From Rutpela maculata (taxonomy: Eukaryota; Arthropoda; Insecta; Coleoptera; Cerambycidae), in assembly GCA_936432065.2 (NCBI GenBank), contig OW386291.2:12315821-12379820 (forward strand): a stretch of 64,000 bases of DNA, given 5' to 3'. The translations under genes were made by a program, and so were the position numbers. This document shows, one piece after another, positions 33,382 to 45,192 of this stretch; position 1 is the stretch's first letter, and each line of letters starts with the position of its first letter. The notes beneath the pieces were generated by a model that had not been told where the DNA came from, made no database searches, and saw nothing but the letters and a program-made list of their open reading frames with translations.

Positions 33382-34104
33382 GTTATTATACTCTTCGCAA
33401 AAACGAAGAGTATATTGTATTTGATCGGCACATTTCTAAAATCGTAAATATCGCTCGTAGAGAAAAAAATTTCATATCATTGTGTTAGTGAACGAATTCT
33501 GAACAACTTTCAAAATGTCCGTCTGTCCGTCCGTCACGTTTCTTGTAAGCACGATAACTTAAGAAAGAAAAGTCCGATTGTATTGAAATTTAGAAAGTAA
33601 GTTAGTGTTAGGAAGAACCCTATTGTTTTTGAAGAAAATCGATCGGTAAATAAAAAAGTTATTAATTATTTAATTTTAAAAAAAAATTCTCTTAGTTTTT
33701 TTCGCTTGTACTAAAATGGAAATCTTGCGAAATATTATTTCCATAATATATTTTTTTTGTTTATGAATTTTACTAATATATATTTCATAGAAGTACGAGT
33801 TGAAATATGTATGATTGTCGAAAGATATAGGTATATCACAGACAATCAATTTTCATAGCAATATGTGGTGGCGCAGCGGCTAAAGCTTTGCGTTGCATTC
33901 CAAAGGTTCCGTGTTCGAATCCCACACAGGTTGGACATTTTTTTTCATATCATTTTTTTCACAACAAAGATGGTATCACAAAATATAGAATGTCCAAAAA
34001 CTAACATTATTTACAAGAAAACTGCGAAGAGAATCCTATAGAATGTGTAACAATTATATATAAAAAGCTGAGTAAATTGGCGAAGAGTACGTTTTTAGCT
34101 TGTT
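33382..34104. mobile_element. Twin element B (ACTCTTCGC-ended) with a different tRNA-like module
   Basis: Same left block (TTATTATACTCTTCGCAAA, a GTCCGTCTGTCCGTCCGTCA run near 33520, and GATCGGTAAATAAA) and same right block (CTAACATTATTTACAAGAAA, CGAAGAGTACGTTTTTAGCT) as twin A. The middle 330 bp (about 33670-34000) are unrelated to twin A and carry their own tRNA-like stretch. No coding. Confidence 0.7.
33865..33942 (+). ncRNA. tRNA-like module in twin element B
   Basis: TGGCGCAGCGG at 33869-33879 fits the pol III A-box consensus exactly, and GTTCGAATC at 33913-33921 fits the B box; spacing (34 nt between the boxes) is that of a tRNA promoter. CTTTG and CAAAG can pair as a short stem between the boxes, but no normal acceptor stem is evident. 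Likely a SINE-like promoter module. Confidence 0.7.
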
Positions 34105-34599
34105 TATTATATATATTATATATTTTTCAGGGTACAAGTTAATCTATTACTGCATTTATGTCATTCCTTAGTGTAAACAGTTGAAATCATACTGACGTAT
34201 TGATTTAAACTGGAATTGAAAATATCAACTTGATCACCAACAGTATTAAATAACTCCATCATAGAATAGATAGGAGACTTAAATTATGGATTAGTTTATA
34301 CAAGAATACTAAAATGATCACCCTCCTTCTATTCTCCAAGGAATTCATGTTTAGATTTATCAATAACAGTGTATTTGGGTACCCCCGTTCTGGATAATAA
34401 TTATCTATCTTGAAAACTAAGTACTTCATAAACCTTCGTTGAATCTTTTCCAGTGACTGAATGAATATAAATCGGATCCCAAATTATCGCACCATACTCA
34501 AGTTTTGAACGTACAAGTGAGTAATACAATGTCTTGAGCGCTTCTACATTAGAAAATTTTCTACAGTTTCTTAATATAAATCCTAGAGACATAGATGCC

Positions 34600-36332
34600 G
34601 AATTTGTTGATGCATCACGTTACAACTTAGTGTCTAAGAAGCAATATGGTTTCCGTAAGAACATGTCAACCAATGATGCAATAGCCAATTTAACGAAAAA
34701 AATTTATAATCGTTTAGACTCAGCCAAACCATGTGCAGGAGTTTTCATTGACTTGGCAAAAGCTTTCGACACGGTAAGCCATGAATTACTTCTACGCAAA
34801 ATCCAAAATATGGGAATACGGGGACAGACTTTCAAGTTACTTAGCAACTACTTGGAAAACAGATATCAATCGGTAAAAATAGGCACCAACATCAGTGATA
34901 AACAAAAAATAACATTTGGTATCCCACAAGGAACTGTTTTGGGACCTATTTTATTCATAATATACCTAAATGATCTTCTTAACCTAGACTGTTACGGAGA
35001 CATAGTGTCATATGCTGATGACACTGTACTATTTGTAGAAGGAGAGACTTGGGCAGAAATAAATAAAAAAATAAAGGAAGATTTAAAGAAAATAACAAAA
35101 TGGTTTGATAACAACCTGCTAACGATTAACTTAAATAAAACAATGTATATACCATTTTCGAGTTTCAAAAGCGGTTTACCATCCTATACAACTATCGATG
35201 TTGAACTCAAACATGGACTCAGGACTCATCAAACAGGAATACTATATGGAATTTGGAAAACTCAGAATATGTTAAATATCTTGGAATAATTGTAGATAAT
35301 CATTTGAGATGGAACCACCACATTGAAAAGTTAGTCAGGAAGCTGAGATCGCTATCCTACATGTTTCAAAAATTAAAGGACATTTTGAGTATCCACGAAC
35401 TTAAATCCGTTTACTATGCGTTAGTACAATCACTGCTTACTTACGGTATTATTGGCTGGGGTGCAGCATACTCAAATGTAATAAAACCTCTGGAAGTCAT
35501 ACAAAAACGAATACTCAAAATCATTTTTAATTTTCCGGCAAGGTTTTCAACTGAGGAGCTTTTTAAACATACCAAAATATGTGACGTAAGAAACCTTTTT
35601 TATTTAACTGCGTTAACAAATATGTCAAAACACAAATTAATAACGGGTTATATCTCACATATACATAATACAAGACACAAAACACAAGAAATCTATTATT
35701 ACGCAAAAAAAGTAAGACCATTGGACAGAGAGTGTACCACTATATTGGCATAAAAGTGTACAATCTTCTACCACCCGAATTAAAGCAAATAATATATAAA
35801 AAGTCCTCAAAAATAAAATTTCGCCAGTGGTTAATTGAAAATAAACCTACGTTTTTATGAAAGCTCATTATTATATCCGCTTTTCTTCTTTTTACCTTTT
35901 TCTTCTATGGTGTAAATATACATTTGACAGAATCGTTGTTATTTCTTTATATATATTTGCATTCCTTATGTTTATGTTTATATATTTTGTCTTTTCCCTT
36001 TTCATAAGATATGTGTACGTATAATCTATATACATGTTTACGTATTGTATAATACTTAAGTATCACTTTAGTCACCTATTATTATTTGATTTTTTTATTG
36101 TTATTTTAGTATTTTATTACATTTAGTATAGCAATAGCGTTGAAAGAATATATTACTCCCCAGGAATTCGACAGTCAAGTTTTTTCGAAAACTTAAGGAA
36201 GTCTCGGACACCTACTTTCAGTATCTATTATGGTCTGCCACTATTTTCAATATTTATTTACACTGTTATCTAATTAATATATGCGTATGTACTATATAAA
36301 TTAATGTAAATAAATATTATTATTATTATTAT
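34600..36332 (+). mobile_element. 5'-truncated LINE inserted into the host LINE
   Basis: Starts inside the RT domain near 34612 and runs through ORF2 and a 3' UTR to an ATT-repeat tail at 36313-36332, after which host-LINE coding resumes. The truncated 5' end, the tail and the insertion into a coding LINE are classic for target-primed retrotransposition. Flanking duplications could not be defined by eye. Confidence 0.8.
34612..35860 (+). pseudogene. Jockey/CR1-like LINE ORF2 (RT to C-terminus)
   Basis: YNLVSKKQYGFRKNMSTNDA (near 34621), GVFIDLAKAFDTVSHELL (near 34739), FGIPQGTVLGPILFIIYLND (near 34917) and the catalytic VSYADDTVLF (near 35006) are all present. After a frameshift near 35240-35255 the thumb follows (YLGIIVDNHLRWNHHI) and the YYALVQSLLTYGIIGWGAA region. 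A second frameshift near 35745 leads into VYNLLPPELKQ and the end near 35857. The catalytic YADD is intact. It is related to the LINE at 53745-54614. Confidence 0.85.
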
Positions 36333-36421
36333 CAATGTGCTTTCTGAAATCCAGTTTAGAGTCAAATAAAATACCGAAGTCTTTTGTTGTTTGACTTCTT
36401 ATCAACTCCGTGTTGTTAAAA

Positions 36422-36690
36422 CAGGCCTGTAGCTAGGGGGGGGCAGGACGGGCACTGCCCGTCCTGGAATAGGTTTCGCCCGACCTACGGTGATCGTAAT
36501 GGGGGCAATTTTAACTGTCTTTTAAATATTTTGAAAGAGATTGGGTAAAAATTGTCTAAATTTTTCGGACAAAAAAATTTTTTTTTGGATTTCTCCCCCC
36601 GCTCTACGAAAAATTTTTCGGACTTTTTTTACGGGCCCGTCCTGAAAAATTATTTGCTCGCCCTGAAAGCACTTTCTAGCTACAGGCCTG
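36422..36690. mobile_element. hAT-type MITE with 8-bp target duplication
   Basis: Ends CAGGCCTGTAGCTA and TAGCTACAGGCCTG, flanked by TGTTAAAA at 36414-36421 and 36691-36698. An 8-bp duplication and CAG...CTG ends are diagnostic of hAT transposition. The element is 269 bp with G- and C-runs and no coding. It sits within the host LINE, whose reading continues on both sides. Confidence 0.93.
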
Positions 36691-37460
36691 TGTTAAAAGT
36701 ATACGAGAACTCGATAGTATTCATTTTAAGCGTGTATTATATAACCTTACATTTTGAAACGTTCGTTTCCAATTTGTTAAAGGTACACCATACGGTATGA
36801 TATCTGTTGGCACGCTATAAAGGCTTGTTTTGGTGGCCCATCAACCTAAAACAATAAAATCTATCTGGTTATCTATTATTTTTGCCATTAGAGCAGCGAT
36901 TTCGTAAGTCTATCGTGTCGTTTTTTTTTTTGGCGTAGAACCAGGTCAAACATATTAGGTTCCTTTGAGTATGTCACCGGGCATATGAAATCATATTTTA
37001 CGACATTTTTTTGTGGTCTCGAACTTTTTAAATCAATAAAAAGTGAAAAAAATATATTTTTAAAGAAAATTGTTTTTTTTTTGTTTCCACCGCCATATCT
37101 TTAAAACTATTAAAGGTACCGAAATTTGTTTTGTATCAAATTAAAGCACACACTGTAGCGCTTTTACCAATATAAACGGTTTGGGCACAATTCGCACTTT
37201 CATTTCTTTAAAAATCAAATAAACTAAAAATACATATTTTGTGTATTGAAATCTTCACCAATCGATAAACTTTTTTATTTTTGAAAATATTTGCATACAT
37301 GCAGCGAAGAAAATAAAGCTTAATAATCACAAAAGTTTTTGAAACAATATGTTTTTTCCTAAAGTGTACCGTTTGGCAACAGCGATTTTTTTTATCAGCG
37401 CTAAACGCGACATTGGGACGCAATTAATACACCTCGCATGCAGGGTTGGTCAGATTAGTC

Positions 37461-37556
37461 GCGTAAAGTAGCGTTAGTTGAATATAGATTAATATATGGC
37501 ATTCTAGGTTGGGGTGGAGTTGCTTACTGTCATCTAAAAAATTAGATATCATTCAG
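37461..37556 (+). pseudogene. Captured LINE fragment in copy 2
   Basis: Same fragment as 7044-7140, encoding IYGILGWGGVAYCHL. A one-base difference near 37467 shifts the frame relative to copy 1. Confidence 0.7.
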
Positions 37557-37563
37557 AAAAAAT

Positions 37564-39004
37564 GTGCCACCCCCTCTCAGGGGGTGGCACTTAAAAAATA
37601 TATATATTTATTGGAGCTGAAATAGAATCAAATTTTAAGAAGGAAAGGTTCCATGCAATTTTTCACATAAATTGATAGTTTTTAAGTTATAACGACTTCA
37701 AAATTGCGATTTTAGCTTAAAATAAAAGCTTTTAAAAAAGGTATTTTCAAACGGCTTTCGTCAAGTATCTCGAAAAGTATTACTTTATCGAAAAAATGTT
37801 ATAGACCAATTACAGAAAGCACCCTACAAACTGGGAATTAATTATATTTTTTGTTTATTGATGTAGGATTAATAATTTCGGAAATATTTAAGTTTATATT
37901 TGGTATCCAAGGGTTTCGAAATTACCTTTAAAGTTTAAAATGCATTTTTTTTCTAAAGCAAGTGCTTTAAATGACCAAAAAAGAATTTGAGCATTTAGGT
38001 AATGCTACATTTTAACGAAAAACTGTATTTGAGATAATTTTTTTAAATTATTGGCTAATTAGAGTAACAAAACGAGTAAAAAATAATTTGAAAGCGCAAT
38101 TAATTGTCTTTAATTTCCTTTCTTAGCATGCGTCACATTTAACATTTAAACTGCATTTTTCGTCTTATTAACGTTCGGATGCCATTTGTAAACTCATATC
38201 TCCAAAACTATTAAATCTATGTTAATAAATAAACAGGCGAAATTCATTATTAGTTTATGAGCTTTATTTTTGGTCTCTACACATTTTTGAACAAAACTAA
38301 TATTTATTGAGATATTTGGAATAGGAAAAAAAATGCGTTTTATCGAAAATACCTTTATAGTTTAAACTGTATTTTTTCTAAAGCAAGTGCTGTATACGAA
38401 CCAAAAAATTTGAGCAACTGCGTCATGCTGCATATTAATGAGAAACCGTGTTTGAAATTATTTTTTTTTTAATTACTGGCTAATTGCAGTAGCAAAATGG
38501 CGACGTTGTTGTTAAAATAGTGTGTAGACGGACATTGCTTCGGTCATAACTTCTTTGTTTTTTATGCTACATAAACAAATAAAAAAATAGTTAAGAGCTT
38601 AATTAATAACCTATTGTTGTATCTATTAGTATCCTTGGCGTAGGTGTCACAGTTTCTGAGATATTTAACTCTCACTCTAAATAGTTATCTTACGAACACT
38701 TGGATGCCAAATGTAAACTTAAATATCTCCGAAATTATTAATCCTACATCAATAAACAAAAAATATAATTAATTCCCAGTTTGTACTTTCTGTAATTGGT
38801 CTATAACATTTTTTCGATAAAGTAATACTTTTTGAGATACTTGACGAAAGCCGTTTAGAAATACCTTTTTTTAAGGTAAAATCGCAAGTCGTTATAACTT
38901 AAAAACTATTAATTTATATGAAAAATTGCATAGAACCTTTTCTTCTTAAAATATGATTGTACTTCATATATTTTTTAAGTGCCACCCCCTCAAAGGGGGT
39001 GGCA
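37564..39004. mobile_element. Palindromic element (GGGGGTGGCAC family) in copy 2
   Basis: Bounded by the GTGCCACCCCCTCTCAGGGG hairpin at 37564-37590 and its diverged counterpart at 38979-39004, with inverted arms as at 7150-8585. Confidence 0.75.
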
Positions 39005-39936
39005 TCCACCCCCTATAAATTAACAGGCCCCCGCTCAATATAGAAACTTTTCTGTGAAACATTTACTATTATACTGCCAAAAATGAACGAAATCCGTTCA
39101 ATATGACATTACTTCGAAGTTTTGCATATTTTTTACCTCTAGGTACTGTACTACTACCACCTGTCTTTTTATTATTAAAAGGAGTCTATTTAATATTTAT
39201 TATACAATTTCTTAATATTAACAACATATGATCAATACTGCTGTAAAATATATGAAATATCGAACAATAATATTGATCCCCTAGATGCTTTTGATCACTA
39301 CTGGTTTTGTACCTATTGATATAAGTTAAACTATTATATACACCCCGACCGGGATCGTCAGATCGTTGCAGTCGGTAGGCTTGCTACAGCCGAGCGCGCA
39401 AGAATATGACTTTGGCCCCTTAAAAAAAATCGCTGACTCAATACTATGAACGGGACATGAAAAATTTTTATCCTAAAAACTTTTTTCAACTATTGGCTTC
39501 AATTTGTCCGCAGCATGTATATACAAATTTTCATAAATAAACTTTTTTCTCGATTGCCTAAAATTACGCTACTGAAAATAACAAGTTTGAGTTTCCTATT
39601 ATTTTACCAACATAAAAAAAAATAAATCGGGTTCACGTGGGACGTTTTTTGAAGCGCTATTGTGTCTACTTTAATCTAAAAAAAATAGCTTGATAGCACA
39701 AATATTTTCAGAGATATAGCGGTGGAGACGTTAAAAAACATATTTCATTAAAAATCTATTTTTTTGAGTTTTTCCGAAATAAAAAAGTTCTCGACCACCG
39801 AAAAATGTCGTAAAAAACGATTTCGTGTACACGATTATCTTACTAAAGAATCCCACTAAGTCTGGTTTGGTTCTACGCCGGTTTTTTTTTTTTCTCGAAA
39901 ACTAAGCGACTTTACTTCCAGATTTTACTCTACTAC

Positions 39937-40732
39937 ATGTCAAATTACAATTCGACTGAACTACTGCTGATACAAATAGAATATTTTCAATATTTTGAAT
40001 CGGATTTCTGTATTTCTGTACATTTTTTTCTACAATGATTATTAAAAAAAAAATTGTTCGGTTATGTTATAATAAATATATTAAATCAAATCGGTCTAAT
40101 AATGAATGACGTTTAATGATGTCAGTGAATAAAATTATTGATTTTTCAAACGTGTTTTTAAAATGTACACGCACTTTGCTTGTATTTATTCAAAATATAT
40201 GATAATTTAATTTTGGTAGCAGACTAATATAGACAATTTAATACCCTGTGAAATATATGAAACTTGATGTTCCATGGAAGAGAAATTTACTTCATTAAAA
40301 TTTAATTAAATATCTCTACCATGAGCTTTACTTAAACATTTATACGTGGAATTAAGTAGGACTTTAATATAAATTCAGCAGATCGGAATATTGCATAAAA
40401 TAGTGGGATAATGTATTTCTGAAACAAATCACGCAAAAGTCCAACTTCTTTAATACACTTTATTATGGACTTGATTAATTTATCAAATTGTTTCTCGAAA
40501 TAAAACAACATAATTCTTTTCATTACTTTTGAATAAATCTGAATTGCAAGTCCTGTTAAAATCTATTTAAACAGATTTTACTAGAATCGCTAACAAATAG
40601 TCTTTTACGTTATCTTACATCACGTCTCCTATAGTGTCGATTTACCCTAACATCATTAGTAGACGTCTACACACTTATGGAAGGTTGTGTTTGTATTTCA
40701 AAAAAGAAAAAAAATCATAAAGAGGCTCCCTC
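39937..40732. other. Unassigned sequence
   Basis: AT-rich; a minus frame at 40332-40523 has no recognisable motif. Confidence 0.45.
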
Positions 40733-41399
40733 ACTATAGTACAGGGAAAGATTGAAAAAAATGACCGTAACTCGAAAAAAATTTGTGCAAACTTTAAACT
40801 TTGGTTATAAGTTTAAAATAGGCCAACGTTCACGAAACAATAAAGTTTAGGAGTTTTACGGATCCGCGGGAACCTATATGGGTTGAAATGAGGTATTTTT
40901 ATTAAAAAAAAAATCGATTTTTCTCTACTTTCTTAGGAAATATGGCATTTAGAAAAAAATAGTTTAAATAAAAGTTGTTTCTGGCAAAGTTATCTTTAAT
41001 TTGGTGTTTTTAAATTAATTAACCGAAATGCGGCCATTTCTCGATGGGGGGATGGCGGATGGAATCTTTTTCTAAAACAAGTATTTTAAATTGACAAAAT
41101 AAATTGAGCATCTAGGTGATGCTATATATTACTGAGCAATTACAATTACAAAATGCCGACATGTTAACAAAAATGTGAAAACGCACATTGAATTTTTCAT
41201 AACTTTTTTTATTTTTTGTGATGTAGAAACAAAAAAAATCATTTTAAAGATCGATTAATTATCACAGGCACACAAAAAAAAAGTTCAAACCCAGGAAACC
41301 GACATATCATTTCCGAAGGATTTTCGGGCGCTGAACACGATGCCGTAGTCAAAATAGATGACTTAAGGGCAAATTTCGGAGATAATCGCAATTACTTAT

Positions 41400-41735
41400 A
41401 CATCCAGTGGAAGTATAATAACGACAAAAAAATTTTAAAATTTTTATTGTTCAAATAGGCTCTAAATGTCATGAAACGTCGAGATTTTAAGTTTGAGCGA
41501 AAAAAAATTCTGTCTGTCGGTCTGTCTGTAACTTTTTTTGTGCGCACGTTTACTCTGGAACCGTTTAAGATATTGACTTGAAATTTGGTACATATATGTA
41601 CTTTAACGAGTTCTGGAACTAGATTGTATTTTCATCTTGTTCCGTCCAGGGGTTGGGGGGTAAATTGGGGTAAACTTGGGGTAAATGGGTAAATCAAGCA
41701 GGTAAGAGTTCATAAAATTGGTATTTAGTATGTAG
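41400..41735. repeat. Family X repeat, copy 2, left part
   Basis: Starts near CATCCAGTGGAAGTATAATA and contains CTGTCTGTCGGTCTGTCTG near 41510 and CTCTGGAACCGTTTAAGATA. Its continuation is at 43706-43860, beyond the inserted mariner element. Confidence 0.75.
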
Positions 41736-43705
41736 AGTGTGTCCCAGGATAGATGTAACAAGAGGTGTAATGGACCAAAAATTTTGGAATTTTGGAATGG
41801 TATTTGGGGATTGAGTCCTGCTTGTTGTAAAACTAAAGTATACCAAAAATGACTTGATTTGGTGTTCTACAGGATGTTTTATAAGCAAAGTTGTAAAAAT
41901 CACCACTAATAAAGTACCTTTATTTTTCAAAATATGAAAAAATTCCACTAAGAAAAGTTATTTAAAATGCAATTTTATACCTCTATACTAAATTTCAGGA
42001 ATATAAAACTATTTTTTTGAAACTTCCCATTTTATAATGTTAATCGAACTAATTGTAAAACAAGAAACAATTACTAACAGAAGATTAATGAGGTTTAAAA
42101 ATTATAACAAGTAATAAATGTCAAAAACATAACAAATTCAAAAACAAATTAATTATTGACCAATACAAAACAATGTTTACAATTTTTTTATTATTCGACG
42201 TATCTACCACCCACATCCACACACATTTCGATCCTTCGCGTGAAGTCCTTAAAACTGTTTCGAATATGATCTAACGGTATGGGGTTTACGGCATTTGTAA
42301 GTCTCTGCTTCAATACTGCTACATCGTTAGGAAGTGGTTCAGCGTAAACCAACTGCTTGAGGCGACCCCATAAAAAGAAATCCAATACTCATAAGTCTGG
42401 GGATCTCGCCGTCCATTCCTGGCAATCCAATTTTCTCCAAAATTTAAATTCAACCACCGATTAACCGTTTCTGTGGAGTGGCCAGGGCAACCATCATGTT
42501 GAAAATGAACTAAAGGCATATCTCTTAAAATATTTAAATGTTTTTCAGAAAATCTTTCAAGAAGCTATAAATAAGTGTGCTGGTTTAACCTTCCCTCAAT
42601 GAAATAAGGTCCAATAGCTCCAACGTGGTAAGAAACGGCACCCACACATTCACTATTTTATAATATTGTCTTCTACAATGAATTCTAAAATGTGGATTTT
42701 CAGAAGCTCAAAACCGACAATTCTGAGATGAAACAACACCATTGGTTGTGAATGTGAATTCATCTGAGAAAATTATGAAATGATTTTTTCTCCAATGGAC
42801 AAACAAAAATCCAACCTACGGCCGTCATCTCCATCTTTAAGCGTATGTTTATAATTTGCTTTATATGCCCTAATTTTCTTTGCCTTGTAAATTCTTTGGA
42901 GTTCAGACTTGCTAATATTAATAAGAGCTGATCTCTCTCTTAGTGGCATCCTAGGATTTTCTATAACAGAAGCATGAGCTATAATAGCCCCAACATTATC
43001 TTCATCGTATGTTTTTATTTTTCTTTTCATGTTAAGAACACTACTAGTAGCCAGAAACTTTTTAATTATTCTCATAGCCTGAGTACGTGACAAAGCAGTG
43101 TTTGGAAATTTCAAATTAAATTGGCTTACCACTTCTCTTAGCGAGTTTTCACCGCCAATTCCGTAGCATTGCACAATATAAATTTTTTCACGCACTGTGA
43201 GTACCATTTTCACTTAATTTTTTATGCTTGGTTCGTTAATTTGAAACAGAAATTAAGGATAATATTGACTACGTTTGACAGATATGTCAATAATAAATGA
43301 TAAATGTGTATCCACTGCTTTTCTCATAGCCTACTTTTAGCTTCTACATAACTTTAAATATTAATTCGCAAAAAATAATTTCTATGCAGTTTTAATTGAA
43401 TGGTTCAAAATAAAATACTAATTTATTAAAAAAATGGGAAGTTCCAAAAAAATAATTTTATATTCCTGAAATTTGGTATAAAAGTATAAAATTGCATTCT
43501 AAATAACTTTTCTTAGTGGAATTTTTTCATGTTTTGAAAAATAAAGGTATTTTATTAGTGGTGATTTTTACAACTTTGCTTATAAAACTCACTGTAGAAC
43601 ACGAAATCAAGTCATTTTTGGTATACTTTAGTTTTACAACAAGCAGGACTCAATCCCTAAATACCATTCCAAAATTCCAAAATTTTTGGTCCATTACACC
43701 TCTTG
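41736..43705. mobile_element. Mariner-superfamily element with about 300-bp TIRs
   Basis: Positions 41752-42040 and 43420-43705 are inverted copies (for example GGTGTAATGGACCAAAAATT at 41764-41783). The left end GTGTCCCAGGATAG retains a mariner-like start; the right end has lost its outermost 15-20 bp. It encloses a minus-strand transposase pseudogene and is inserted in a family X repeat. Mirror frames at 41694-41948 and 43516-43737 are TIR artefacts. Confidence 0.8.
42191..43213 (-). pseudogene. Mariner-superfamily transposase (second lineage)
   Basis: Minus strand from 43213. An N-terminal helix-turn-helix domain (VLTVREKIYIVQCYGIGGEN, then LSRTQAMRIIKKF) is followed by ENPRMPLRERSALINISKSE and a kinked linker. 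After a stop near 42773, the first-Asp region FSDEFTFTTNG is readable in a neighbouring frame, then HFQHDGCPGHSTETVNRWLN (second Asp). A shifted frame carries ARSPDL, an in-frame stop, and VLDFFLWGRLKQLVY (third Asp), ending RIEMCVDVGGRYVE at 42191. Multiple frameshifts and stops. Full-length in extent (about 340 codons), unlike 12400-12808. Confidence 0.82.
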
Positions 43706-43860
43706 TTATTAAAGGGGATGAAAAAAATGTGATTTAGTGTATGTACAAAAACCAGAAACCTCAAAATATTTTTTTACTTCATCCACCCCCACTTCCACTC
43801 CCACCTCACTACCCATGTGGGGTATCGTTTTATGGGATTTCAAATATTATATTATTAAAG
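43706..43860. repeat. Family X repeat, copy 2, right part
   Basis: Resumes with TTAAAGGGGATGAAAAAAAT and contains CATCCACCCCCACTTCCACT near 43780-43805, which in copy 1 (13400-13440) directly follows the left part. About 50 bp of the family sequence are missing at the junction. Confidence 0.7.
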
Positions 43861-45192
43861 TTTATAGAACTTATTTCCAAATACAAAGTTTTTTCGTTAT
43901 GAGTGACTTCGATAGAGAATCTGGACGTGGAAGTAGTGATTCCTTGGGCAGCAGTTTTTTTAGGTTAAAACTGGCCAAACATTAAACATAAAGTGATTTT
44001 AACATTCATGCCGACCAAGTATATCATTTCCGTGGTATTTTCACGTGCTGAACACGATAAAAATAGCGAAACTTATTTTTGACATTCAGATTTCAATAAA
44101 AATCCACTTTTTTGTTGAAAACTGGCCAAAAAAATAGGTTTAAAGTGATTTTTCTTATATATTGACCAGATATATCATATTGGTAGTATTTTTTTTTATT
44201 AAAGAAAGAATCAGATTTCGTCAATTTTTGGGATACTTATTACCAAAAATTTAAATTTTCTCAGATACCTGAAGGTCAGGGATAAATTTTGGGACCGCTA
44301 TTGTTTCAGTGTCTCAAAATACTATAGAAATGACATATCTGGCGAAAATTTCGGAAAAAATCAGTTTATGGCTCATTATTCCGAAGTTAAAACCATTAGT
44401 ATTTCTGTTAATTATTGCTGTAAAATTAAATATAAAAACACCAAATTGAAGATAATTTTGTTAGAAACAACTTTTATTTGAACTATTTTTTGTAAATGCT
44501 ATATTTACCGGGAAAATAGACAAAAATCGATTTTTTAATTAAAAATACCCCTTTTCACCCCCTATAGGTTCCCGAGGATCCGTAAAACTCCTAAGCTTTT
44601 TTGTTTCGTGAACTTTGGTCTACTTTGAATCTATAACCAAAGTTTAAGGTCTGCACAAATTTTTTTCGAGCTACAGTAAAGTTTTCCTCTACTACTATGA
44701 TTATTTTTTACGTTAATTACGAAATAACTAATTTTAAACTCCCACACGGTCGCGCCGTTACCTTGCTTTCCTTCTCGCTACTTCTCTAGACAGTCGTTAT
44801 TAAAAACCTTTTTTGCTAACTTTCTATACAGGGTGTTCCAAAAGTGTTGACGATTAAACGAAGTAAGGTAATAGGGGAGGTCATTTCTAATCAAAATGGC
44901 ATATGTAGGTATGTAGTTATCCAATTATTGATGGTTCCAAAGCTATTTCAATTTTTGCATATTCCCTGAAATAGCCTAGTGCGTTCACAAAATAGTTAAT
45001 AAAAAAAATTATTATTTGGTTGGTTTTTTTTAGTCGGTTTTAAGTGGGTATACTTTTTAAATAATATTTTAATAAAAAATTTTCGTGTACACAAGATAAC
45101 AAAAAATGGTTTTGTAAATCTAAGTCAATTTTTAAATTACGCTGACACAGATAAAACGTACTACAGAAAGTTGAACAACTATCAGAAAAAGC

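Larger units (their letters stand above)
34130..36830 (-). pseudogene. Host LINE (Jockey/CR1-like) ORF2 fragment interrupted by two insertions
   Basis: Read on the minus strand from about 36790: ETNVSKCKVI near 36755 (RT thumb entry), then EFSYTF near 36710. After the hAT MITE (36422-36690) comes NNTELIRSQTTKDFGILFDS and LDFRKHI (36335-36421). A plus-strand LINE (34600-36332) then interrupts, and the text resumes at 34592 with LGFILRNCRKFSN and LYYSLVRSKLEYGAIIWDP. Further on, in a shifted frame, SLEKIQRRFMKYLVFK continues to about 34150. This is the region downstream of the RT catalytic box. Frameshifts and one stop (near 36745) are present. Confidence 0.8.
36888..39936. mobile_element. 3-kb repeat unit, copy 2
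   Basis: Same orientation and termini as 6474-9478. Differences are scattered substitutions plus small indels; for example, copy 2 has an extra GGTATTTTCAAACG near 37740 and an insertion near 39316-39345. The same internal LINE fragment (37461-37556) and palindromic element (37564-39004) are present. Flanked by CA on both sides. Confidence 0.85.
40738..44693. mobile_element. Long-TIR element (AGTACAGG family), copy 2
   Basis: The left TIR 40738-41060 and right TIR about 44385-44693 match each other inverted and match the TIRs at 851-1212 and 5178-5531, including the ACGGATCCGCGGGAACC marker near 40857-40873. ACTAT flanks both ends (40733-40737, 44694-44698), a possible 5-bp target duplication. 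The interior has no XPG-like gene; it is occupied by a family X repeat that is itself split by a mariner-type element, and by short tandem-like sequence (for example CATATCATTTCCG near 41307 and TATATCATTTCCG near 44019). Confidence 0.8.

Noticed and set aside
27626..33942. Two true tRNA genes
   Set aside because: B boxes are good but neither shows a closed acceptor stem or a standard anticodon arm; both are inside repeat elements.
41694..43737. Paired frames of about 80 codons at each side of the mariner gene
   Set aside because: They lie in the element's inverted repeats and show no protein family.
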